Assembly: GCA_963825625.1 (NCBI GenBank) | Contig: CAWGUF010000033.1 | Location: 1-64,000 of the forward strand | DNA from: CAMDPA01 sp963825625 | GTDB taxonomy: Bacteria; Pseudomonadota; Alphaproteobacteria; Rhizobiales; Hyphomicrobiaceae | Direction: 5' to 3' | DNA: 64,000 nucleotides | Notes under the pieces: model-generated | Seen by the model: the letters and a program-made list of their open reading frames with translations, nothing else | Databases searched by the model: none | What the model was told of the DNA's origin: nothing | Part shown: piece after piece, positions 34,808 through 44,010 of the stretch | Layout: every line of letters begins with the position of its first letter | Position numbering within the stretch: the stretch's first letter is position 1 | Translations under genes and position numbers: made by a program

Positions 34808-36434
34808 TCACCGATGCTCCTCCTGGTGGCTGGCGATCAGCGCCTTGTTGAAGGCGCCGAGTGCGGCCACGCGGCGGGCAAAGCCGATGACGCGCCCCTC
34901 ATTGTCGTCGGCCACGACAGGTATGCGCGTCAGCCCGTGCTGGTCGAACAGCCTGAGCGCCCGCTCCATCGTGTCCGATGGCCTCATCCGCGGTGCATCC
35001 GGCGACAGCTTCTCGATCGTCGGCGCGTCGGCGGGCCCGGCCAGCTCCATGAACGTGCGCACTTTGAGGCTACGCATGATCTCCTGGTGCGGACCCTCGT
35101 GCAGCGTCAATCCGCGCCGGGCAAGCTGCCAGTGGAAGAAGCTGCCGCCCAGAACGGCACTGGTCAGCCCGTTGCAGATGGCGATCGTCAGCAACAGCGC
35201 GATGGTGATGTCCCAGCCCCTGGTCAGCTCGAACACGATCAGCGTGGTCGAGAACGGCGCGCCCAGCACGGCGGATGCCACCGCCCCCATGCCGAGCATG
35301 GCGTAAAGACCATGGCTGGAGCCCATCTCCGGGAACACGGATGCCGCCATCAGGCCGAAGGCACCGCCGGTCATCGCGCCGAGATAGAGGCTCGGCGAGA
35401 AAATGCCGCCACCGAAGCGCGAGGCGATGGTGATCGCGGTGGCGGCGGTCTTGGCCACGATCAGCGACAGCATCAGCCACAACGGCAGCTGCTGGGACAG
35501 CGCCGCATCGGTGGCCTCATAGCCGACGCCCAGCACATGCGGGAAGACCAGCGCGATCGAGCCCACCATCAGGCCGCCGATGACCGGCCTGACCCAAAGC
35601 GGCATCTCGAAGCGGAACGCCACCCGGTCCGTCAGCACCAGCGCCACCTCGAACAGGATGACGACGACGGCGCAGACGATGCCAAGCAGCACGAACGCGG
35701 GGAACTCCAGATAGGAGGAGATCTGGTATTTCGGGACCGCGAAGGCCGGGTGGTCGCCGAAATGGAAGTGCGTCACCACGGTGGAGGCAACGCTGGAGAT
35801 CACCAGCGGCACCAGTGCACGCGGGGCGAAATGAGCAAGGATCACCTCGTGCGCGAACAGCACGGCTGCGACCGGCGCGTTGAACGAGGCCGAGACCGCG
35901 GCCGCCACACCGGACGCCAGCAGCGTACGGCGCGAGCCGGCATAGAGCCGGAAGCGGTCCTCGATGAACGAAGCGAGTGATGCTCCCAGGTGCACGACCG
36001 GCCCCTCGCGGCCGGCGCTGGCGCCTGAGCCGAGCGAGATCGCCGCGACCAGCGCACTCCACAGGCCAGTGGACAACGGCACGCGACTGTCGCCAACCGC
36101 ACGGGCCTCGATCACATCGGCAACGCCGGCAGCCCGGCGGCCCGGAACGACGTAGGTCAGCAGCAGCCCGACGACCAGTCCGCCGACGGCCGGCGCCAGC
36201 AGGATCGCCCACCAGGGCGCCTTCGCAGCCAGCGACAGCACCAGCTCCGAAGTCCGATCCCAGCCACGGCAGCTGGAAGATGCCTATGAGGGCGCGAAAG
36301 GCCACCGTCGCATAACCGACACTGATGCCGATGACCATGGCCAGCACCCACACCAGCGGCTGCTGGTCCGCCCAGAACTGGGATAAATTGTTGCCGGTGC
36401 GGGCGCTGACGACATTGACGAGATCGCGCCACAT
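34808..36434 (-). CDS. CLC-family chloride channel/transporter with C-terminal CBS domain, one frame break
   Basis: The N-terminus (MWRDLVNVVSARTGNNLSQF, then QPLVWVLAMVIGISVGYATV) is in one frame and switches near 36245 to the main frame. The latter has the CLC selectivity motifs GSGASAGREGPVVHLGAS (gating Glu in GREGP) and FGGGIFSPSLYLGAMTGG, plus about ten membrane helices. The C-terminal 90 residues (MRPSDTMERALRLFDQHG, RIPVVADDNEGRVIG) form one CBS domain. Exchange of Cl- for H+ or passive channel function cannot be decided here. Divergent from coaD. Confidence 0.88.
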
Positions 36435-36776
36435 GCCCGGCTCGGCATCGGGCGCGGGGGCCGACGGACGCCTGCCCGCGGTCGGATCATGTCGTGGCGG
36501 ACTGTTGCGCTCTGGGTCTGATTTCGCCACGGCCTCCCCCGCGGGCTGAAAGCTGTCGGCGAACTCAACTTGCTGGACGGCGATCCGCCGCCCAACCTCG
36601 GATCTGCCCTGGGGAACTCTCCGCATGGGTGATAAGCACCCATGATAAGCACTTGATAAGCACCTGTGGGGCTGGGCCGACAAGCGCTTTCGCGAAGCTA
36701 TGCACCGCGCAAGCGGGCCGGTCCGCCCACTTGTTTGCAGTTGTCGGGGCGTTAGTCCGACGCTATCAGAGACGGC
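36435..36776. other. 342-bp divergent intergenic region with GATAAGCAC repeats
   Basis: GATAAGCAC occurs three times at 36631, 36644 and 36655 (spacing 13 and 11 bp), about 110-150 bp upstream of coaD. The spacing is close to a helical turn, so an operator is conceivable, but other short tandem repeats in this window lie where no operator is expected. No promoter could be defined. Confidence 0.45.
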
Positions 36777-37291
36777 ATGACCCGCACAGGCTTCTACTCC
36801 GGCTCTTTCGATCCTGTCACGCTCGGCCATGCCGACGTGATCGGCCGCGCGCTGCAGCTCGTCGACAGCCTCGTCATCGGCATCGGCGTTCATCCGGGCA
36901 AGACACCGCTGTTCAGCGTCGACGAACGCATCGACGATGCTCGAGCGGAGGCCGCGCAGCCGATGATCTCGGCAACCGGCGCGCATCGAGGTCGTCACGT
37001 TCGACGATCTGACGGTCGACGCCGCACGTCGGGCGGGCGCGTGCGCGATCTTCCGCGGCCTGCGCGATGCCGACCGACTTCGACTACGAGATGCAGATGT
37101 GCGGCATGAACGGCGCGATGGCGCCGGACATCGGCACCGTGTTCCTGCCGGCGAGCCCGGGCGTGCGCCACATCACGGCGACGCTCGTGCGCCAGATCGC
37201 ACTGATGGAGGGCGATGTGTCGCAGCTTCGTGTCGCCGGACGTCGCGCGCGAGCTGGCCGCGAAGGCGGCAGCGCGAAAGCGAAGAGCTAA
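36777..37291 (+). CDS. coaD: phosphopantetheine adenylyltransferase, about three frame breaks
   Basis: CoaD makes dephospho-CoA from phosphopantetheine and ATP. The N-terminus has the nucleotidyltransferase motif GFYSGSFDPVTLGHADVI (T/HxGH class), then VIGIGVHPGKTPLFSVDER. After shifts near 36990 and 37070 come TDFDYEMQMCGMNGAMAPDI and GVRHITATLVRQIALMEGD, and a last shift near 37220 gives FVSPDVARELAAKAAARKR. Joined length is about 170 residues, the normal size. This essential enzyme is another case where the breaks are likely errors. Confidence 0.88.
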
Positions 37292-37367
37292 CCCGACGCA
37301 GGCGACGTTCCCGAACGGACCTACCTCACCGTCCAGCCCAGTCCGAACAACGATCCGAGTACTCCCG

Positions 37368-39067
37368 ATGCAGCCAGAACCAACCCGCTGCTCTACGACG
37401 CCCTCGCCGAAGCCTTCGCGGCCGAAGGGGTCGACACCCAATTCGTCCTGATGGGCGACGGCAACATGCACTGGTCGACGGCCATGGCCGCCTGCCGGGC
37501 ATGGAGACGATCCACGTCCGGCACGAGCACTGCGCGGTGGCGGCCGCGACGGCCTATTACTCGGCAACGGGCAAAGTCGCGGCGGCCTCCGTCACCTGCG
37601 GGCCGGGGCTGACACAGCTGATGACGGCGCTGCCGACCGCGGTCGCGCGCGCGCTTGCCGATGGTGGTGTTCGCCGGCGAGGCGCCGATCAACGCCAAGT
37701 TCTACAACCAGCAAATCGACCAGGCGCCGCTGGTGACGGCAACCGGCACGCACTACATCGCCGCGCATTCGGTGCCGCGCATGATGGACTACGTACGCGA
37801 GGCATTCCATATCGCCAAGCACGAGCGCCGGCCGGTCGTGCTCGGCATACCCTACGACCTGCAGAAGGCGCCGTGGACCGCCAATGCGCCCTACGAGACC
37901 TCGGCGATGTACCATCCGAAAGGCGGGCCGCATGCACCCGGACCCGGAGCTGGTCGCCGAGGCGGTGGAGCGGCTCGCTTCGGCCAAGCGGCCGATCATC
38001 CTCGGCGGGCGCGGCGTGCATGCGCGCGGGGCGCGCGAAGCCGTGATGAAGCTTGCCGACCGCTGCGGCGCGGTGCTGTCCCACACGCTGCCGGCGCGCG
38101 GGACTGTTCGACGACCACCCGTTCTCGATCGGCTGCGCGGGCAGCTACATCACCTCGCTCGGGATGGAGCTCTACCAGTCCGCCGACGTCGTGCTCGCGG
38201 TCGGCACCAGCCTGTCCTACTACGTCGGCGGCGGGCACTATTTCGCCAAAGCCTGCACGATCCAGGTCGACGACGCGCCGCGCGGCCTGCGCGACGGCCA
38301 GCGCGCCGCCGACGTCTACGTGCGCGCGGATGCCCTCGTCGGCGTGGAGGCACTGATCGCCGGGCTCGACAGCAAGCTGGGTGCTGGCAAGCCTACAGCC
38401 GCGAGCATTCGCAGCAAGGAGCTGGCACACCGCATCGCCACCGAGCCCGCGGATTCGGAGCCGTTCGAGATCGAGCCGGACCTGCTCGATCCGCGCGAGG
38501 CGATCCGGGCGCTCGATGCCGTGATCCCGAAGGACTGGGATATCGTCACCGGCTCCGGTCACCAGGCCTACTTCAACGTGCAGATGCGCGGCCGGCCGGC
38601 AGAGCGCTATACCACCGTGCGCGAGTTCGGCGCGGTCGGCAACGGCCTGTCCTATGCGCTCGGCGTCGCCGCCGCCCGCCGCCAGGGCCGCGACGGCAAG
38701 CTCGTCCTGTTCGAGGGCGATGGCGGCCTGCTGTTCCACATCCAGGAGCTGGAGACCGTGAAGCGCCACGGGCTGCGCATGCTGATCCTGGTGATGAACG
38801 ACGGCGGCTACGGCTCGGAGTTCCACAAGCTGCGCGCCGACGGCGTCGACGACAGCCAGGCGATGTTCGGGCGGCCCAAGTTCGAGGACATCGCCAAGGG
38901 CTTCGGTCTCAGAGGCCACGAGATCCGCGATGTGTCGGTGATCCCGAAGCTGTTCGCTGACTTCTCGAGCGCAAGGCGAAAGCGAGATCTGGAATATCCA
39001 GATCTCCGACAAGGTGACCGCGCCGGCCATCCGCCAGACCATCAAGCGCGGCCACGGGAAGATGTAA
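37368..39067 (+). CDS. second ThDP-dependent enzyme (acetolactate synthase-like), frame-broken
   Basis: Pieces in three frames join to about 565 residues. The N-terminal NPLLYDALAEAFAAEGVDTQ and FVLMGDGNMHW are followed by METIHVRHEHCAVAAATAYY with the catalytic Glu. The middle domain has RLASAKRPIILGGRGVHARG. The PP domain has EFGAVGNGLSYALGVAAARR, GDGGLLFHIQEL and MNDGGYGSEFHKLR. A final shift near 38965 gives IRQTIKRGHGKM and stop. Breaks also lie near 37490, 37660, 37935 and 38105. The start is uncertain; ATG at 37368 needs one more correction. Substrate unknown. Confidence 0.8.
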
Positions 39068-39082
39068 GGGATGTGGTGGGGC

Positions 39083-39106
39083 CATGTAGCCGGGCATGTA
39101 GCCGGG
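39083..39106. repeat. 12-bp tandem duplication
   Basis: CATGTAGCCGGG occurs twice in a row just downstream of the ThDP-enzyme stop, followed by GGACAGCCACC, which matches the arm of the palindromes at 22.4 and 23.4 kb. Confidence 0.75.
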
Positions 39107-39232
39107 GACAGCCACCCTGCCCCATCCCTGCTTGCCCGTTCGTCCAACAACCGCCATAAGGCCGACGCACACCCCATGCGTGCGGCCCAGCGCCGACCTT
39201 GCCAATTTTCTTCCCACGGAGATCACAAACGC

Positions 39233-39790
39233 ATGCGACTTTCCCACGCGCTCGCGCTTGCCGCCGCCATCGTCGTTGCCGCCGCGCTGCCTGCGCAGGC
39301 CCAGCAGGCTTCCCCCGCCAACACGCTGGTGATCGAGTTGAAGGACGGCCCCGTCCACATCCAGCTGCTTCCCGACATCGCGCCCAAGCACGTGGAGCGC
39401 ATCAAACGGCTGGCGAAGGAAGGGTTCTATAATGACATCAAATGGCACCGGGTGATGGAGGGCTTCATGGCCCAGACCGGGGATCCGCGCGGCACCGGCG
39501 CGGGTGGATCGAAATATCCAGACCTGCCGGCCGAATTCTCCAATTACGTCTACAAGCGGGGCACGGTGGGCGCAGCGCGCACGCAAAACCCCAACAGTGC
39601 GAACAGCCAGTTCTTCATCTGCTTCAACGATAACGGCTGCCGCGGCCTGACCGGGCAGTACACCGTGTGGGGACAGGTGATCAAAGGCATGGAGCACGTG
39701 GACAAGATCAAGCGCGGCGCACCCGGCTCCGGCTCTGTATCTGGTCCGGACGTAATGAAAAAGGTCTACCTGCTGGCGGACAAGAAGTGA
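39233..39790 (+). CDS. periplasmic cyclophilin-type peptidyl-prolyl isomerase
   Basis: A 185-residue cyclophilin with a signal peptide (RLSHALALAAAIVVAAALPAQA). The catalytic domain has IKWHRVMEGFMAQTGDP, NPNSANSQFFICFND and YTVWGQVIKGMEHVDKIK. It would assist proline isomerisation of exported proteins. The start at 39233 has ACGGAG upstream. It is followed on the same strand by a cytosolic paralog, with an inverted-repeat hairpin pair between. Confidence 0.93.
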   Translation: MRLSHALALAAAIVVAAALPAQAQQASPANTLVIELKDGPVHIQLLPDIAPKHVERIKRLAKEGFYNDIKWHRVMEGFMAQTGDPRGTGAGGSKYPDLPAEFSNYVYKRGTVGAARTQNPNSANSQFFICFNDNGCRGLTGQYTVWGQVIKGMEHVDKIKRGAPGSGSVSGPDVMKKVYLLADKK

Positions 39791-39797
39791 TGCGCAA

Positions 39798-39866
39798 GTC
39801 GGGTCGAGGACAGAGACCCGACGCACAACGCCCTCAACGATGTCGGGTCTCGTTCCTCGACCCGAC
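39798..39866. repeat. double hairpin between the two cyclophilin genes
   Basis: Two 25-base arms (39798-39822 and 39842-39866) are near-perfect reverse complements of each other (23 of 25). Each arm is itself GTCGGGTC-N9-GACCCGAC, so the RNA can fold either as two small hairpins or one large one. It begins 7 bp after the first stop and ends 24 bp before the second start. Confidence 0.85.
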
Positions 39867-39890
39867 CTACTCAAACAAAAGGAGCCCCAA

Positions 39891-40364
39891 ATGGCGGACA
39901 TCAAAGACCCGGAGAACACCATCCTGCTCGAGACAACCCAGGGCAGCGTCGTCATTCAGCTTCGCCCCGACCTCGCGCCGGGTCACGTGGAGCGCATCAA
40001 GAGCCTGGCACGTGAAGGCTTCTACGATGGCATCGTGTTCCACCGCGTGCTCGACGGCTTCATGGCGCAGACCGGCTGCCCGCACGGCACCGGCACCGGC
40101 GGCTCCAAGCTCGGCAACCTGAAGGCGGAGTTCAACGCTGAGCCGCACGTGCGCGGCGTATGCTCGATGGCGCGTGCACAGAACCCGGACAGCGCCAACT
40201 CGCAGTTCTTCATCTGCTTCGACGACGCGCGCTTCCTGGATAAGCAGTACACCGTCTGGGGCAAGGTGATCGAGGGGATGGACAACGTCGACAAGATCAA
40301 GCGCGGCGAGCCGGTCCAGAACCCGGACAAGATCATCTCGATGAAAGTGGCCGCCGACGCCTGA
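39891..40364 (+). CDS. cytosolic cyclophilin-type peptidyl-prolyl isomerase
   Basis: A 157-residue cyclophilin without signal peptide. It has VFHRVLDGFMAQTGCPHGTG, MARAQNPDSANSQFFICFDD and YTVWGKVIEGMDNVDKIKRG. AAAAGGAG precedes the ATG at 39891; an earlier in-frame ATG is not family sequence. Pairs with the periplasmic paralog upstream, probably by duplication and gain or loss of the signal peptide. Confidence 0.95.
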   Translation: MADIKDPENTILLETTQGSVVIQLRPDLAPGHVERIKSLAREGFYDGIVFHRVLDGFMAQTGCPHGTGTGGSKLGNLKAEFNAEPHVRGVCSMARAQNPDSANSQFFICFDDARFLDKQYTVWGKVIEGMDNVDKIKRGEPVQNPDKIISMKVAADA

Positions 40365-40422
40365 TCGCCAATCGGCCAGCGCAGGCTTCATACGCGCAGG
40401 CATCACACGCTTGCGCCGGCCG

Positions 40423-40992
40423 TCAATTCTCGAAGCCGGGCAGCTTAGGTGGCGGCACGTAGGCGTCGTTCGCCTTGGGTTTCGGCTTCGGCGTGGACGC
40501 GGCCGGCTTACGCTGCGGCTTGGCAGGCGGTCTCGCCTCTGCCGCGGCGTTTCCGCCGGTCGCTTGCTTTGCTGTCGCTGGCTTTTTTGCCGCTGACGGC
40601 TTGGCGTCGCCGGGCGCGGCCTTGGCCTCGCGTTTGGCCGCCTTGCCCTTGCGCACCGGCGCCGACTTGGCTTTTTCCTCGATGCGCTTTTCAGGACACC
40701 TGAACTTGATCGCCTCATCGAGCTCGATGAGGATGAGGACCTGCGAGATCTGCTGCTTGGTCAGGTTCGCCTTGGCCCAGGCAGCGCCGCGCTCCAGATG
40801 CTGACGGGCGTCACCGCCGACAGATGCGGCTTGCGTCTCCTTCAGCTTGGCGCACGTCTTCTCGTCGAGCGGAGCCGCCGCCGCGCCACCGCCCGCGGCG
40901 AGCAAAGCCCCCGCAGCGAGCAAAGCCATTGTGCCCGCCGCGATGACACACCGCGGCCAATGCAGCCACTGCGATCCGTCCCAATCCGCCAC
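40423..40992 (-). CDS. exported or anchored Lys/Ala/Pro-rich protein
   Basis: A 189-residue protein with a hydrophobic N-terminal segment (CVIAAGTMALLAAGALLAAG, residues 15-34) and a small conserved domain (KTCAKLKETQAASVGGDARQ, QQISQVLILIELDEAIKFRC). The C-terminal third is low-complexity Lys/Ala/Pro-rich (PAKPQRKPAASTPKPKPKAN). The first domain looks like a short alphaproteobacterial family with two cysteines. Function unknown. Convergent with the cyclophilin gene, codirectional with tpiA. Confidence 0.72.
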   Translation of the reverse strand: MADWDGSQWLHWPRCVIAAGTMALLAAGALLAAGGGAAAAPLDEKTCAKLKETQAASVGGDARQHLERGAAWAKANLTKQQISQVLILIELDEAIKFRCPEKRIEEKAKSAPVRKGKAAKREAKAAPGDAKPSAAKKPATAKQATGGNAAAEARPPAKPQRKPAASTPKPKPKANDAYVPPPKLPGFEN

Positions 40993-41064
40993 GTAACCCC
41001 CTTTTGGACATCGAAGGCCTGGACTTCGCGCCGTTGCCGGTCGCCGGTCCGCCGCTCAAAATCC

Positions 41065-41835
41065 CTATTTGCGATACGCCGCGATTATGCCGCAAAAATC
41101 GTCGGCTTTGAGGCTTGCGCCGCCGACAAGGGCCCCATTGACCTCCGGCACGGCCATCAGCTCCCCGGCATTCGAAGCCTTGACGGAACCGCCGTAGAGG
41201 ATGCGCATGCCCTGTCCCTGCGTCCCTGCCACCTCGGTCAGCTTGCGGCGGATCGAGGTGTGCACTTCGGCGACATCGGCAGGCGTCGGCGTCAGTCCGG
41301 TACCGATCGCCCAGACCGGCTCGTAGGCAATCACGGTGTTTTCCGCCGTCGCTGCGTCCGGCAGCGAGCCTGCGATCTGGCGGCCCACGACCTTCAAGGC
41401 CAAGCCGTTGTCCCGCTCCCCCTGCGTCTCGCCAACGCAGATGATGGCGAGAAGCCCGGCGCGGTGCGCCGCGGTAGCCTTGGCCTTGACGTCGCGATCC
41501 CGCTCGCCGTGATCGGCCCGACGCTCGGAGTGCCCGACGATAACGGCCTGCGCCCCGGCATCGGCAAGCATCTCCGCTGAGATGTCGCCGGTATGCGCTC
41601 CGCTCGCCTGCGCATGGCAGTCCTGGGCGCCGACCAGCAGCCGCGATCCCTGCGCCGCCGCGGCAAGCTGCGCCAGAAGCGTGAATGGCGGGCAGATCAT
41701 GACGTCCACAGCTTCGGCCATCGTGCCGGCGGCAATCGCGTCGCGAACACCCAGCGCTTCCGCGAGGCCGCTTCGCAAGCCGTTCATTTTCCAGTTTCCG
41801 GCAACCAGCGGTCGAATGGCCCCAGTGCTGCTCAT
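41065..41835 (-). CDS. tpiA: triosephosphate isomerase
   Basis: A 256-residue TIM barrel interconverting DHAP and glyceraldehyde 3-phosphate. Catalytic residues are visible: Lys in VAGNWKMNG, His in VIVGHSERRADHGE, Glu in VIAYEPVWAIGTGLTPTP. The phosphate-binding LYGGSVKASNA and GALVGGASLKADDF complete it. The ATG at 41835 follows GGAGGACAG (minus strand). It is divergent from ppiD, the standard Hyphomicrobiales arrangement. Intact. Confidence 0.97.
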   Translation of the reverse strand: MSSTGAIRPLVAGNWKMNGLRSGLAEALGVRDAIAAGTMAEAVDVMICPPFTLLAQLAAAAQGSRLLVGAQDCHAQASGAHTGDISAEMLADAGAQAVIVGHSERRADHGERDRDVKAKATAAHRAGLLAIICVGETQGERDNGLALKVVGRQIAGSLPDAATAENTVIAYEPVWAIGTGLTPTPADVAEVHTSIRRKLTEVAGTQGQGMRILYGGSVKASNAGELMAVPEVNGALVGGASLKADDFCGIIAAYRK

Positions 41836-42099
41836 CTGTCCTCCAATCCATCATGCTGCGATCGACGGCGCTCCGAACCGCCAGTGCCCGTTGCCTCGTT
41901 CACAACGGCACACTTGCAATCGCCTGCGCGCTGCGCTTCATATCACACGAAACTGCGACCACGACACCCGGTGCGCCGGCAACGCCGGAATTGCATCAGT
42001 CCTGCGAAACCGCCGCGGTCCTTCGCCATGGCGCCAGCCAGGCCGGGACCACCATCTTGCCGGTCGAGCGGACACCATACGAGAGGATCTGGCACAATC

Positions 42100-43996
42100 A
42101 TGCTAGACGCACTACGCCGCGGCGCCAACAGCTGGGTTCTGAAGCCCTTACTTCTGCTCCTGGTGCTCGCCTTTATCGTGTGGGGCGTGGCTGACGTCTT
42201 CACAGGGTTCGGCCGCGGCGCGATCGCCAATGCCTGTGGCACCCCAGTGTCGAGCGACGAGTACCAGCGGACCTACACACTGGTTGTGGAGTTCGATCGC
42301 CAGGCGATTCGGCCAGCGACCGACCTCGGAGGAAGCCCGCCAGCGAGGCCTGGACCGTGCCGTGCTCAATGATCTCATCAATCAGACCTGCCTCGACAAG
42401 CACGTCAGCGATCTCGGACTGGCCATGTCGCAACAGACCCTGGTCAAGCTGATAGAGGGCGATCCGACATTCGCAGGCCTCGACGGCAAGTTCGACCGCA
42501 ACCGTCTCAACGGCTTCCTGCGCGATGCGAATTTCAGCGAGCGCGGCTATCTGGAGCAGCGGCGCAAAGAAGAGCTTCGCCAGCAGTTCACCCAGGCCGC
42601 CCTCAAGGACATGCCGGTGTCGGCGGCCCTCGTCGGCTTCATCCACGGCTGGGCCCAGGAAAAGCGCACGATCCAGCATTTCACCATCGACAAGGCAAAA
42701 CTGCCTGAGCTGGAAAAGCCGGACGAGGCGAAGCTGAAGGCCACGTACGATGCGAACAAGAGGCGCTTCGTGACCCCCGAGATGCGTCACCTCGGCATCC
42801 TGGCGCTTTCCGTGGAGGAGGCGAAGAAGCGCCTGCAGATCAGCGATGAGGAGCTACGCACGGCCTACGAAGCGGACAAGGACGCACGCACGGTGCTGGA
42901 GCGCCGCCACGTCTGGCAGATCGCATTCAAGGATACGGCCGCAGCGGAGGCCGCCGCCAAGGAAATAGCTACCGGCAAGGCCTTCCTGGACGTGGCGAAG
43001 GCAACGGGCGCCACCGAGAAGGATATAGATCTCGGTGTCGTCACCAAACGCCAACTGATCGATCCGGCCATTGCGGACGCAGCGTTCGCGTTGCCCAAGG
43101 ACAAAGTATCCGATCCGGTCGCCGGCCGCTTTGCGACCGTGCTGTTGCGGGTCACGGAGATTCAACCGGGACGCGAACGGTCGTTCGAGGACATGAAGAA
43201 CGAGGTTCGCGACAAGCTTGCCGCCAGCCGCGTCAACGTCGAAATCCGGAAGCTGCAGGACGCAGTCGATGACGGAAGAGCGGGCGGAAAGACTCTCAAG
43301 GAGATCGCTGCCTCAATCAATGTCCCATTCACGGATATTCCCGCAACCAACCGGTTTGGCCTTAAACCGGACGGATCCAGGGCGCTCGAGGGCCCAGATG
43401 CGGCGGGCTTCCTGCGCTCGGGATTTGCCGGACAGGTCGGAATCGAGAGCGAGCCCATCGACATGTCGGGCGGCGGCTACGCGTGGGTCGACGTGCTGGG
43501 GGTCACGCCGGAAAAAGAAAAGCCGTTCGAAGACGTGAAGTCGGACGTCGAGGCGGTCTGGCGGGAACAAGAGACCGCGAAAGCGATGGAGGACTACGCC
43601 AAGAAGCTGGTCGAACGGGCGGAGAAGGATGAAAAGCTCGCAGACCTGGCAAAGGAAGCCGGCGGCGTTCTCGCCACTTCCAGGCCCTTCACGCGAAACG
43701 ACACGGAGGCAGGAATCCCGCGCAATGTCGTACAGCGCGCATTCGGTTTGCCGCTGGGCGCCCGCGCCAGCACGCTGGCGAATGATGGGAACAGCCGCCT
43801 GGTCTTCCGCCTGGTGAAGATCGAGAAGCCCGCTCCTCCGACCAAGGAAGAGGCCGAAGCCAACGCAGCGCAATTACGCGGCACATTGCAGCAAGAGGCA
43901 CTGACGACCTACATCATGGCGCTGCGCGAGAAGCACGGCGCAACGGTCAATGAGCAAGAGTTCAGGCGCACGACGGGCGCGGACCAGCCGCGATAG
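42100..43996 (+). CDS. ppiD: peptidyl-prolyl isomerase/chaperone PpiD, one frame break
   Basis: PpiD is an inner-membrane-anchored periplasmic chaperone. The N-terminus (MLDALRRGANSWVLKPLLLL) contains the membrane helix (LLLLLVLAFIVWGVADVF). After a shift near 42325 comes the SurA-like N domain (LNDLINQTCLDKHVSDLGLA, QTLVKLIEGDPTFAGLDGKF), then parvulin-like parts (ARTVLERRHVWQIAFKD; DIDLGVVTKRQLIDPAIADA). Joined length is about 632 residues. The stop is 14 bp before trpE, so the two are probably co-transcribed. Confidence 0.93.
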
Positions 43997-44010
43997 CCGG
44001 GAGTGCAATC

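Noticed and set aside
36631..36665. GATAAGCAC triple repeat as a defined operator for coaD
   Set aside because: Spacing is uneven (13 and 11 bp) and similar short tandem repeats occur at many unrelated sites in the window, so no regulator can be inferred.
43997..44010. trp leader peptide/attenuator before trpE
   Set aside because: Only 14 bp separate ppiD and trpE, so no leader peptide or terminator can fit.
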